Source: Chloroflexota bacterium (lineage in GTDB: Bacteria; Chloroflexota; Ktedonobacteria; Ktedonobacterales; Ktedonobacteraceae). From it: a stretch of DNA of 21,687 bases. The notes below the pieces were generated by a model, which was not told the origin of the DNA, did not search any database, and saw only the letters and a list, made by a program, of their open reading frames with translations. The stretch spans positions 1-21,687 of the forward strand of contig VBHI01000183.1 of the NCBI GenBank assembly GCA_005881495.1, read 5' to 3'. Positions 15,288-21,687 of the stretch are shown here, piece by piece (within the stretch, counting starts at the first letter, position 1; each line of letters starts with the position of its first letter). A program made the translations under genes and the position numbers.

Positions 15288-15484
15288 TTGAGGAACAATG
15301 GAACGGGAAACAACGATAAGCTTGTAAAGCTGCTTCTCAAGCGAACCGACAACAAGAGCCTCACCAGAAGAAAAGGGTCAGAGATCTCTTGTTCAAGCGC
15401 TTCTTTTGTATCTCTTTCTCACAGTACCGTTCTTACTGGAGTGCTTAGCGGCTTATCGTTGTTTCCCGTTCCACTGTTCCTCAA
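15288..15484. mobile_element. 197-bp MITE-like element with 34-bp inverted ends
   Basis: Bases 15288-15321 match the reverse complement of 15451-15484 at 33 of 34 positions. The inner 129 bp contain another complementary pair, AACAAGAG around 15350 and CTCTTGTT around 15385, so the whole unit can fold. No gene fits inside. It starts 43 bp before the monooxygenase start and ends 10 bp after the NmrA stop, so it fills the gap in a three-gene minus-strand group. No clear target duplication is visible. A mobile element derivative is favoured; a structured intergenic repeat is the alternative. Confidence 0.7.
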
Positions 15485-15493
15485 ACGCTTTCG

Positions 15494-16351
15494 TCAAGCC
15501 AGGCTGCTTTCCAGACGCCAAGCAGGCAAGTCGGCGAGATAGGCACCCGGTCGATCCAGCGGAAGCAGCGGTTTGAGCAATGCTGCCCCCGTGGTCGCAA
15601 GCCACGTTCGGAAATCCATCAGACCGGGATGGATCTTTCTGAGCGCAGCAAGATCGACCGGGTTCATTGCCCCCGCATTGATGTGTGCATAGCCTTGGGC
15701 AGAGTTCTCATTGAGCCTCAAGAGCGTTTCGCTGGAGATGTACAAACAGGGGATGGGGCGACCAAGCGCTTGGGAGAGCGCCGCAGCCATTTCCCCTGGC
15801 GTGAGTTCATCTCCCGCCAGCTCCAGAATGGTTGAGCCTGCTCTGGGAGGGTGGTCAAAGGCGATCGCGGCAAACTCGGCGATGTCGTCCACCGCGATCA
15901 GGGGCTGCCGGGTGGAGGGCAAGAGCGCCGTCGTAAAGACCTGTTGGTGCAGACCCCATTGTGGAAGTGCGAAATTCTCCATGAACGCGACTGGTCGCAA
16001 GAAGGTCGAACGCAGTCCTTTGTCCCGAGCGTACTGCTCCATCAGGAATTTGTTTGCCAGGTTCTGGTTGACCGCCCGGTTGTCGCTGTTGGCAGACAAC
16101 AGCACTAAATGCTCGACGACCACCGAGAACACACCGTCCACTGCGGTCATGGCGGCATCCAGCGTGTCGCGGTCGTTGAGGTTGCCGCCGACAACGCTGG
16201 CTCCCAGAGCGGCCACGGCCTGCGCCCTTTCCGATGAAGGATTGCGCGTCAGGAACCGGACCTGCCACCCATGTCTGAACAGTGTCTTCACCGTTGCCAT
16301 TCCTACCAATCCGGTCCCGCCCGTGAGCAGGATACGATGTTCCGTATGCAT
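15494..16351 (-). CDS. NmrA-like NAD(P)-binding protein, apparently with an internal gap
   Basis: A 285-residue atypical SDR of the NmrA/HSCARG branch. The nucleotide motif GGTGLVG is at 11-17 and LTRNPSS at 34-40 (the arginine that reads NADP). Later come FLRPVAFMENF, AVDDIAEFAAIAF and LELAGDELTPGEMAAALSQ, all typical. Between VDGVFSV (residue 77) and VEHLVLLSA (79) relatives carry roughly 25-30 residues with the helix that precedes the third strand; here these are missing, suggesting an in-frame deletion. Family members act as redox-sensing regulators or as quinone/azo reductases. A palindromic operator-like site is just upstream, and the MarR gene lies upstream on the same strand. Without the helix the fold may be unstable. 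Confidence 0.85.
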   Translation of the reverse strand: MHTEHRILLTGGTGLVGMATVKTLFRHGWQVRFLTRNPSSERAQAVAALGASVVGGNLNDRDTLDAAMTAVDGVFSVVVEHLVLLSANSDNRAVNQNLANKFLMEQYARDKGLRSTFLRPVAFMENFALPQWGLHQQVFTTALLPSTRQPLIAVDDIAEFAAIAFDHPPRAGSTILELAGDELTPGEMAAALSQALGRPIPCLYISSETLLRLNENSAQGYAHINAGAMNPVDLAALRKIHPGLMDFRTWLATTGAALLKPLLPLDRPGAYLADLPAWRLESSLA

Positions 16352-16371
16352 AAGAGCACCTTCTTTCTTTT

Positions 16372-16390
16372 ACGACCGCTCAGCGGTCGT
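16372..16390. promoter_or_regulatory. 19-bp perfect palindrome upstream of the NmrA gene
   Basis: ACGACCGCT and AGCGGTCGT flank a single C, about 20 bases before the NmrA ATG. Paired GACCG/CGGTC half-sites are typical of TetR-type operators. The site would overlap the leader or promoter of the NmrA gene. No promoter boxes could be assigned with confidence, and the likely binder is not in the window unless the MarR protein recognises it. Confidence 0.55.
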
Positions 16391-16557
16391 CGCCTTTCCC
16401 AGTGATGGTCTCGAGAGATCGCGGTGACGTAGGAGACATGGGAGGACGTGAGCAAGGCGCGCGGCAGGAGCGTTGCAGGATTGGACCTGACGGAAGCTCC
16501 GCACAAGACGGAGGCCGTATGCAATTCTGCTACCCTGGACCCATGCCTCAGCCCCGT

Positions 16558-17064
16558 TTAGGCAAGCGTTGCATCCGCTGTCTCATCAGGGTATGCCGCG
16601 ACCATATGGGCCACCAACCGGCGGAATTGTTCCTGTTCTTCGACAGAGAGGCGAGCCACAAGGCGTGCGAGCTGGCTTGTGAATGCGTTATTGAGATTCT
16701 CGACCAGCGCGGTTCCACTTGCGGTCAACCCGAGTTGCTTTTGCCGTCGATCCGCAGGATTCTCCCTTCGACTGACATATCCATGGCGCACCAGCCGATC
16801 AACCGCTCGGCTGGCAGCGGACTGGGTGATCGAAAGAGCGTCGGCCACGTCCGCAATGGTGAACGATCGCTGATACAGTTGACGCAACACCTGGCTTTCA
16901 GACATGGTGAGATTAATCTGGAGCAAGTGTTGAAGCATCGGAACCATACCTGCTTGCCAGAGGATATTGCTCCAATAAGGAAACAGTTCGCTCAACGAGA
17001 GCGTTTCCAGTTCTTCCAGCGACTTTCGGCGCAGGTGCGGTGCCTGCTGATCGGGATCTGCCAT
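16558..17064 (-). CDS. MarR-family transcriptional regulator
   Basis: A 168-residue MarR repressor-like protein. The winged helix spans about residues 55-115: SESQVLRQLYQRS, then TIADVADALSITQSAASRAVDRLVRHG as the helix-turn-helix and recognition helix (shown here in segments TIADVADALS and ITQSAASRAVDRL), then the wing with RRENPADRRQKQLGLTASG, including the conserved D-R-R. N- and C-terminal helices form the dimer interface. A TTG at 17082 could extend the frame, but AGAGG before the ATG at 17064 supports the shorter form. A consensus promoter overlapped by a palindrome lies directly upstream, so autorepression is very likely. It probably controls the NmrA-monooxygenase genes downstream in response to a phenolic or similar ligand (inference). 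Confidence 0.93.
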   Translation of the reverse strand: MADPDQQAPHLRRKSLEELETLSLSELFPYWSNILWQAGMVPMLQHLLQINLTMSESQVLRQLYQRSFTIADVADALSITQSAASRAVDRLVRHGYVSRRENPADRRQKQLGLTASGTALVENLNNAFTSQLARLVARLSVEEQEQFRRLVAHMVAAYPDETADATLA

Positions 17065-17097
17065 AAGGTTTCCTCTCTGCAATGATTTCTACAAAGA

Positions 17098-17126
17098 ATT
17101 ATATGCCAACTTGCATATAATGTCAA
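17098..17126 (-). promoter_or_regulatory. Consensus sigma-70-type promoter of the marR-like gene
   Basis: On the minus strand TTGACA (17126-17121), a 17-bp spacer (17120-17104) and TATAAT (17103-17098) form an exact consensus promoter. Transcription would start near 17091, giving a leader of about 27 nt before the ATG at 17064. Confidence 0.88.
17099..17120. promoter_or_regulatory. 22-bp MarR-type operator overlapping the promoter
   Basis: TTATATGC (17099-17106) and GCATATAA (17113-17120) are perfect inverted half-sites around a 6-bp spacer. They span the promoter spacer and almost the whole -10 box, so a bound dimer would block RNA polymerase. The size and spacing fit MarR-family operators, and the adjacent regulator is the obvious ligand-responsive binder. 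Confidence 0.8.
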
Positions 17127-17509
17127 AGTGCAGATGGTAATTTGGGTGAGACTTCGACCGATTTTGAGGGGCCATGTAAGAAATCGGCGTCAATCATAGG
17201 AATCGATCATTCCTAGGCAGGGAAAGCCGCTCCAGATCCCACGTGACTTCCATTGAGGGTTGTAAATAACCATCTTGGCGATGCGAAAAAGGCAGATGGA
17301 AACGTTGGAATGAAGTAGCTCTCCCGCCAATTTGATCATTCTGATAGTGCAGAGCTATTTTTCAAGCAATTGCAAACATTCGCTTTCCCCATACTTGCAA
17401 CCTGGATAAAAGCATGGTACGCTTACTCGTAGCAAAAAGACAATAAAGAATTATTGCTGGGAGATCTCCGACACCATGACCAGGAACATCGAACTTGATC
17501 AGTACTACA

Positions 17510-17639
17510 CCACGGTAGATGCCATACCGAATTTTGTGTAATGGCGTGAAGCGAGAGTATGTTAGAACCAGTCCAGATCAGGCTCCAGGCTTTTCTGCTC
17601 TGTACCGTTACACAAAATTCGGTATGGCGTCCCACGGTA
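17510..17639. mobile_element. 114-bp MITE with IS256-like ends and 8-bp target duplication
   Basis: The element is 17518-17631, flanked by the 8-bp direct repeat CCACGGTA at 17510-17517 and 17632-17639. Its ends, 17518-17544 and 17605-17631, are inverted copies over 27 bp with two mismatches. They contain TTACACAAAATTC or its complement, a sequence type common at ends of IS256-family (Mutator-like) elements, which also make 8-9 bp duplications. The 60-bp centre cannot encode a transposase, so it must be moved in trans. Confidence 0.85.
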
Positions 17640-17740
17640 TGCTTCCCCCTCCTCTGGCAGGAACTCAGATTTCTGATCATGGTGCTTTGTGTGATTTGTC
17701 TCAATTCTCGGGTCGAGAGAGAAACTTTGACTTTGTAAGT

Positions 17741-17918
17741 ACCCAAATTTCGCCCAAATTAGTGACATGGTGATTGAGACGCGGTGAAAAGCGGCTTCTC
17801 CAATACCAGCGAGAACCTCTTTCGAGGAGGTTGGCTCTACTCACTCAGGATCCTGCTCACAGGATTGAGCTTTCAAGCCATCCGAATAGCTTGCCGCTAA
17901 TTTGGGCGAAATTTGGGT
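17741..17918. mobile_element. 178-bp MITE-like element upstream of the second CGNR gene
   Basis: Bases 17740-17762 are the exact reverse complement of 17897-17919. The arms contain the doubled word CCCAAATT. Flanks repeat AAGT (17737-17740 and 17919-17922), part of a 7-bp GTAAGTA overlap, while the extreme bases also read TA at both ends, so either a 4-bp or a TA target duplication is possible; the latter would suggest an IS630/Tc1-type mover. Two small hairpins lie inside (near 17814-17832 and 17844-17869). It ends 18 bp before the CGNR start codon. Confidence 0.7.
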
Positions 17919-17936
17919 AAGTAAGGAAAGATAAGA

Positions 17937-18551
17937 ATGCAGAGGCCTTCCGGTTGGGAGCCCAAAGATGCAAGTCCAGCACCTGGTTCCCTTGAGCTGG
18001 TGCAAGCATTTCTGAACACGAGTTTCGGACGAGGATGGCATGAAGAGTTGCGTACTCCTGAACAGCTCTATACCTGGCTAGTCAACCACGAGTTACTCTT
18101 GCAGAATGAACCTGTGACCGAGGGAGACCTGCGTCGGACACGGAGCATGCGTGATGCGCTACGCCTTCTCTTGTCTGTGCAATCAGGTGGCATGACAGGC
18201 CAAAACGCACTGAGAGAACTCAATCGTGTGTCGAAGGACGCACCCCTCACCATTGCTTTTGGCAATGATGGTCGTGCTCACTTCGCGCCCGATATTGGTG
18301 GTGTTGATGGTGCGCTTGCACGCCTGCTGGGAATCGTTATGACCGCTATGATCGACGGGACTTGGACACGGCTCAAAGTCTGCCAGAACCCAGGATGCGA
18401 ACGCATCTTTTATGACTACTCGAAAAATCACTCAGGCAGGTGGTGTTCGATGGCAAAGTGTGGGAATCGTCTCAATGCACGTGCATATCGACGGCGTCAG
18501 CACATTGACCACTCTCTTCCCAGCAATGACGAGGAACGCGTTCAGGGCTGA
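17937..18551 (+). CDS. CGNR zinc-finger transcription regulator
   Basis: A 204-residue intact member of the ABATE/CGNR family. The N-terminal ABATE-type domain covers about residues 18-145 (LVQAFLNTSFG, TPEQLYTWLVNHELL, GVDGALARLLGIVMTAM). The C-terminal finger has Cys149, Cys154, Cys170 and Cys175 with the full signature FYDYSKNHSGRWCSMAKCGNR and a basic tail ARAYRRRQ (both shown as read; the first is in two parts, FYDYSKN and WCSMAKCGNR). GGAAAG lies before the ATG. It is clearly a paralogue of the damaged copy at 13016-13567, sharing order and most motifs. The 178-bp element directly upstream probably supplies or replaces its promoter. Targets are unknown. Confidence 0.92.
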   Translation: MQRPSGWEPKDASPAPGSLELVQAFLNTSFGRGWHEELRTPEQLYTWLVNHELLLQNEPVTEGDLRRTRSMRDALRLLLSVQSGGMTGQNALRELNRVSKDAPLTIAFGNDGRAHFAPDIGGVDGALARLLGIVMTAMIDGTWTRLKVCQNPGCERIFYDYSKNHSGRWCSMAKCGNRLNARAYRRRQHIDHSLPSNDEERVQG

Positions 18552-18698
18552 AAGAAAGACTCGTGTCCGAGAACCAAGAATCAGGTTAAACAACAGAGAC
18601 AGCACTGCTTGCGTCCCTCCCCTTTCGTTGCTCATAAGAACTTGTCCCTCAAGCACGTTCCTCGTTTCCACATGAGAAGAGTATGTCGAAATGCACGG

Positions 18699-21068
18699 TC
18701 AGGAAGTAGTGGCATTTTGGATCGCTTGCCACACCTTTTCTCGCTTGAGCGGCATGTCGAGATGCACAATACCCCATGGTGAGAGCGCATCGATGACCGC
18801 ATTGACGATGGCCGCCGGTGCCACAATGGCACCCGCCTCGCCGATCCCTTTGGCTCCTAATGGATTAAAGAGTGCAGGCGTCACGGTATGGGCGGTTTCA
18901 ATAGCTGGAACGTTCTTCGCCAGCGGCAGCGCATAATCCATGAGTGTACCTGTCAAGAGCTGGCCCGTGTTGTCGTACTCCGCGCCTTCGTAAAGTGCCT
19001 GCCCGATTCCTTGTGCGATGCCACCGTGAACCTGCCCTTCAGCTAACAACGGGCTGATGAGATTACCAGCGTCATCGACCGCTACATAGCGCTTGATCTC
19101 GATGTCCCCAGTTTCAGCATCGACCTCCACGATAGCGATATGCGTGCCAAACGGGGCGGTGTAGTCCTGCGGATTAAAGAAGGTTTGCGCCTCGAGGCCC
19201 GGCTCCAAGTCCGATGGGTAGTCGTGTGCTAAATACGCGGCCTTTGCTACCTCAGGAAAGCTCTTTGTGATTCTGGGCACTCCTTTGACAGAAAACTTCC
19301 CCTGGCGAAACTCGATGTCTTCTTCGGGGGCTTCCAGCAGATGGGCCGCGATCTTGATAGCTTTGGCAACGACTTTTTGCGCGGTCAGCTTGACTGAGGA
19401 CCCACCGACCGGTATCGACCGCGAGTTAAATGTGCCGTACCCGAATTGGACCTGCGCCGTATCGCTCTCGACGACCTCAACATCTTCGATTGGCACTCCG
19501 AAGTCGTCGGCAACAATCTGGGCGAAACTGGTCGCATGTCCTTGCCCATGCGATGAGGAGCCGGAGTAGACGGTGACTTTGCCGGTCTGATGGACCCGTA
19601 TCGTGGTACTCTCCCATCCGCCGCGGTTGAAGCCTCTGGCGCCCATCACGCGTGATGGCGCCTGGCCGCAGATTTCAGTGTACATGGCCATACCGATGCC
19701 CAGGTATCTCCCCTGTTTGCGCAGTTCACGTTGTCGCTCGCGCTCCTCGTAGTACGAGGTCAATGTCAGTGCCTTCTCGAGCGTAATCTCGTAGTTTCCA
19801 GAGTCATAGAGTACGCCAGTGATGACCCGATACGGGAACTCGTGGGGCTGGATGAAATTTTTGCGGTGCACCTCAACTGGATCCATCCCAAGCGCGCGTG
19901 CCAGCAGATCGACTATTCGCTCAATGAGATAGGTGGCTTCGGGACGTCCGGCCCCGCGATACGCATCGGTGGGTGTGGTGTTGGTCATCACGCAGTAAAT
20001 TGTCTCATCGAGAACGGGAACTTTATAGTTGCCCGTCACGAGATTGCCAAAGTTGAAGGTCGGCACTCCTGCCCCCATAGTGGCTTGGTACGCACCGAGA
20101 TTGGCATAGGATACCACTTTTAAGCCTGTGATTGTGCCATCACGCATGGCCGTCAACTCGACGTCCTGGATCTGATCGCGTCCATGGGTCGTGGCCACCT
20201 GGTTTTCGTTACGCGACTCGGTCCACTTGACGGGCCGATGCAGCTTCTGCGTGAGGAAGGCGCAAAGCAATTCCTCGGGGTAAAAATTCAGCTTCGCGCC
20301 GAAGCCACCGCCCACGTCTGGTGCGATGACCCGCAGCTTGTGCTCTGGAAAGTTGAGTGTCTCCGCCAGGAGTTGCTTGATCACATGAGGAATCTGTGTT
20401 GACGTGTAGAGCGTCAGTTTGTCTGTGAAGGGATCGTACTCTGCTAGTACCGCCCGTGGCTCTAGCGGGCTTGGAATCAGTCGCTGATTGATGAGCCGCT
20501 GTGTAATATGCACATCTGCGTCTGCTTTCGCCTGAGCGAAATCCCCGACGATCCGTCGGAAGTCAACTGCAAGGTTTCCGGGAATTTCGTCGTGGAGGAT
20601 TGGTGCGCCGGGTTCGAGTGCCTGTTCCGCGTTCGTCACGACATCCAGCGGCTCATAATCGACCTCAATGAGGTCAAGTGCATCATACCCAATGGCAAGC
20701 TCCTCCGCCACCACGACGACAATCCCCTCACCGGCAAAGCGTACCTTGTCGTAAGCGAGGACGGGACGCCGTGCCACCTTCATACCTGGTACGATCCAGT
20801 TGGGCACAATACCTTTCACCTGCTCCTTCAAGTCAGCACCAGTGTAGATTGCCACCACACCGGGGAGCGCTCTGGCCTTCTCGACATCGATGCTTTTGAC
20901 AAGGGCATGTGCATACGGAGAGCGGAGAATTGCTACGGAGAGCATGTGACGAGGACTGATATCATCAACGTATTGAGCATGGCCAGTAATGAACTTGAAG
21001 TCTTCCTGGCGTCTGACTAACTGACCAACATAGCGCGACAGTGTGTTTGTTTGCTCAATGTTTTTCAT
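18699..21068 (-). CDS. Molybdenum hydroxylase large subunit, form II CoxL-like
   Basis: A 789-residue xanthine-oxidase-family large subunit, of full normal length. The N-terminal a/b hammerhead (GHAQYVDDI, LRSPYAHALVKSID) is followed by the molybdopterin-binding part: GGGFGAK (253-259), the active-site loop AYRGAGR (369-375), SHGQGH (506-511) and the catalytic base Glu744 in KGIGEAG. True carbon monoxide dehydrogenase (form I) has AYxCSFR, so this form II protein probably hydroxylates some other carbonyl, aldehyde or N-heterocycle. FAD and iron-sulfur subunits are not in the window and may lie elsewhere. AAGGAGG upstream supports ATG 21068 over 21098. It follows an acyl-CoA synthetase gene by 111 bp on the same strand, perhaps one operon. 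Confidence 0.93.
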   Translation of the reverse strand: MKNIEQTNTLSRYVGQLVRRQEDFKFITGHAQYVDDISPRHMLSVAILRSPYAHALVKSIDVEKARALPGVVAIYTGADLKEQVKGIVPNWIVPGMKVARRPVLAYDKVRFAGEGIVVVVAEELAIGYDALDLIEVDYEPLDVVTNAEQALEPGAPILHDEIPGNLAVDFRRIVGDFAQAKADADVHITQRLINQRLIPSPLEPRAVLAEYDPFTDKLTLYTSTQIPHVIKQLLAETLNFPEHKLRVIAPDVGGGFGAKLNFYPEELLCAFLTQKLHRPVKWTESRNENQVATTHGRDQIQDVELTAMRDGTITGLKVVSYANLGAYQATMGAGVPTFNFGNLVTGNYKVPVLDETIYCVMTNTTPTDAYRGAGRPEATYLIERIVDLLARALGMDPVEVHRKNFIQPHEFPYRVITGVLYDSGNYEITLEKALTLTSYYEERERQRELRKQGRYLGIGMAMYTEICGQAPSRVMGARGFNRGGWESTTIRVHQTGKVTVYSGSSSHGQGHATSFAQIVADDFGVPIEDVEVVESDTAQVQFGYGTFNSRSIPVGGSSVKLTAQKVVAKAIKIAAHLLEAPEEDIEFRQGKFSVKGVPRITKSFPEVAKAAYLAHDYPSDLEPGLEAQTFFNPQDYTAPFGTHIAIVEVDAETGDIEIKRYVAVDDAGNLISPLLAEGQVHGGIAQGIGQALYEGAEYDNTGQLLTGTLMDYALPLAKNVPAIETAHTVTPALFNPLGAKGIGEAGAIVAPAAIVNAVIDALSPWGIVHLDMPLKREKVWQAIQNATTS

Positions 21069-21135
21069 CCTTGGGAGACCCTCCTTTAGGGAAAGCATGT
21101 ACGATGGTCCACACGATTTTCAGACCAATCCGTTG

Positions 21136-21173
21136 TTTTTGACGATGCGTCGCCTTTGACTGACAGTCAAAAA
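21136..21173. promoter_or_regulatory. Nested inverted repeats between the synthetase and coxL-like genes
   Basis: TTTTTGAC (21136-21143) is inverted at 21166-21173, and TTTGACT (21155-21161) is inverted at 21165-21171. The three TTGAC-type half-sites in 38 bp could be an operator or a processing hairpin. No T-run follows the stem in the minus direction, so it is not a standard terminator. Confidence 0.35.
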
Positions 21174-21179
21174 CATCCG

Positions 21180-21687
21180 TTACCTGTCTGCTACTTCGGG
21201 AAAAACGAGCCGATAGTTCACTGTAAAAGCACCGAGAGCCTTTTCGACGCGCTCCCGGATGGCGGGACACTGTTCCGGCCTGACCCCAGTAATCGTAATG
21301 GTCGAGAGTATCTCGGATGCGTCGTTGCCCGTCACCGCGACTGCCACCATCGCCTGGTCGCGCAAAAACTGTAACGCCTCCTCATGCACGCGCTTCACGG
21401 CGTCGCGTCGCAGAACCGTTTTCACTATTTTTCCCACATCGGTGAGAGGCATCTGCTCCATGATGATGATGTCCTTCGGAATGGCAGCGCGCTCAGAGAT
21501 CATCCCTGCAGCATATGTCTTCAACTCTTCGACACTCACGGTCACACCCTGCTTAAGCGTGACGTAGGCGATCGGCAGTTCCCCAGCATAGGCATCCGGC
21601 TTCCCAACGGCGGCAGCTAGTTCAACGGCAGGATGCGCGTATAATGCTTCTTCGATCATTTTCGGCTCGATGTTGTTGCCACCACGA
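21180..21687 (-). CDS. Acyl-CoA synthetase (AMP-forming), C-terminal part only
   Basis: The last 168 residues of an AMP-forming ligase whose start lies beyond the window. It begins in RGGNNIEPKMIEEALYAHPAV, matching the hinge and first helix of the C-terminal lid domain (core GGxNI.P..IE), then AVGKPDAYAGELPIAYV and PLTDVGKIVKTVLRRD, where Lys in GKI is the conserved adenylation lysine. About 70 further residues follow the usual end, with a VAVAVTG...ITITG beta pattern, as in the longer FadD-like synthetases. The enzyme would activate a carboxylic acid to its CoA ester. Together with the hydroxylase gene it suggests an acid- or acyl-CoA-processing pathway, which is inference. Confidence 0.88.
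   Translation of the reverse strand, partial: RGGNNIEPKMIEEALYAHPAVELAAAVGKPDAYAGELPIAYVTLKQGVTVSVEELKTYAAGMISERAAIPKDIIIMEQMPLTDVGKIVKTVLRRDAVKRVHEEALQFLRDQAMVAVAVTGNDASEILSTITITGVRPEQCPAIRERVEKALGAFTVNYRLVFPEVADR

Larger units (their letters stand above)
17127..17936. other. Gene-free stretch carrying two inserted elements
   Basis: About 810 bp without an intact gene. From 17127 to 17509 nothing is recognised except a 7-bp inverted pair TAGGAAT/ATTCCTA (17197-17203, 17209-17215). From 17510 to 17919 it holds the two palindrome-ended elements listed separately, about 100 bp apart. Removing the first element and one target copy joins a minus-strand frame reading FLPEEGEAYRG to VVLIKFDVPGHGVGDLPA, which looks protein-like but which I cannot assign to a family; it may be a decayed gene. 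Confidence 0.5.

Noticed and set aside
17423..17768. Two minus-strand open frames of 107 and 68 residues
   Set aside because: Both run into the 114-bp IS256-like element; only the flanking parts could be remnants of a former gene, and I could not assign them.
18699..21068. Carbon monoxide dehydrogenase (form I CoxL)
   Set aside because: The active-site loop reads AYRGAGR and lacks the cysteine of AYxCSFR needed for the Mo-Cu centre.

Overview
The window looks like chromosomal accessory DNA from a Chloroflexota bacterium of the Ktedonobacteria type. This is inferred from gene content only: a very large XRE/NB-ARC/WD40 protein with the C-terminal tail common in that group, two CGNR zinc-finger regulators, many solitary alpha/beta hydrolases and small redox enzymes, and several short palindrome-ended elements. 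No rRNA, tRNA or CRISPR array was seen.

Layout. (1) 1-279 is a non-autonomous element with 40-bp perfect inverted ends, followed by about 340 bp of decayed DNA. (2) 622-4302 (-) is an NLR-like STAND NTPase with 14 WD40 repeats. (3) 4568-13567 (+) is a run of eleven genes on one strand: tautomerase, NTF2/SnoaL-like protein, HSL-family esterase, alpha/beta hydrolase, DUF302 protein, non-heme chloroperoxidase-like hydrolase, conserved hypothetical, zinc alcohol dehydrogenase, SDR, metallo-beta-lactamase-fold hydrolase and a degenerate CGNR regulator. Its junctions carry debris: a GH32-like C-terminal relic, a start-of-gene relic reading MKAIGVTT-stop, an 18-bp tandem duplication of a ribosome binding site plus start, and a 38-bp sequence present at two gene ends. 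(4) 13965-17064 (-) is a MarR - NmrA - FAD monooxygenase group. MarR has a consensus promoter overlapped by a palindromic operator. The monooxygenase is broken by an in-frame TAA just after its FAD-binding glycine motif, and a 197-bp palindrome-ended element sits between it and NmrA. (5) 17121-17936 has no intact gene but holds two further elements: a 114-bp one with IS256-like ends and an 8-bp target duplication, and a 178-bp one ending 18 bp before the second CGNR gene. (6) 18699-21687 (-) holds a form II CoxL-like molybdenum hydroxylase large subunit and the C-terminal part of an acyl-CoA synthetase that runs off the window.

How the genes may work together (inference). The plus-strand block and the MarR group look like a detoxification or secondary oxidation island (hydrolysis, dehydrogenation, flavin hydroxylation) with its own regulators, built gene by gene and now partly decaying. 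Signs of decay are one nonsense mutation, two reading frames that seem to lack about 20-30 residues compared with their families, one damaged zinc finger and several gene relics. The most distinctive features are the four unrelated non-autonomous elements with long inverted ends and the layered junction relics. I found no complete new defence or mobile system. The NLR-like gene is the best single candidate for an uncharacterised sensing role.
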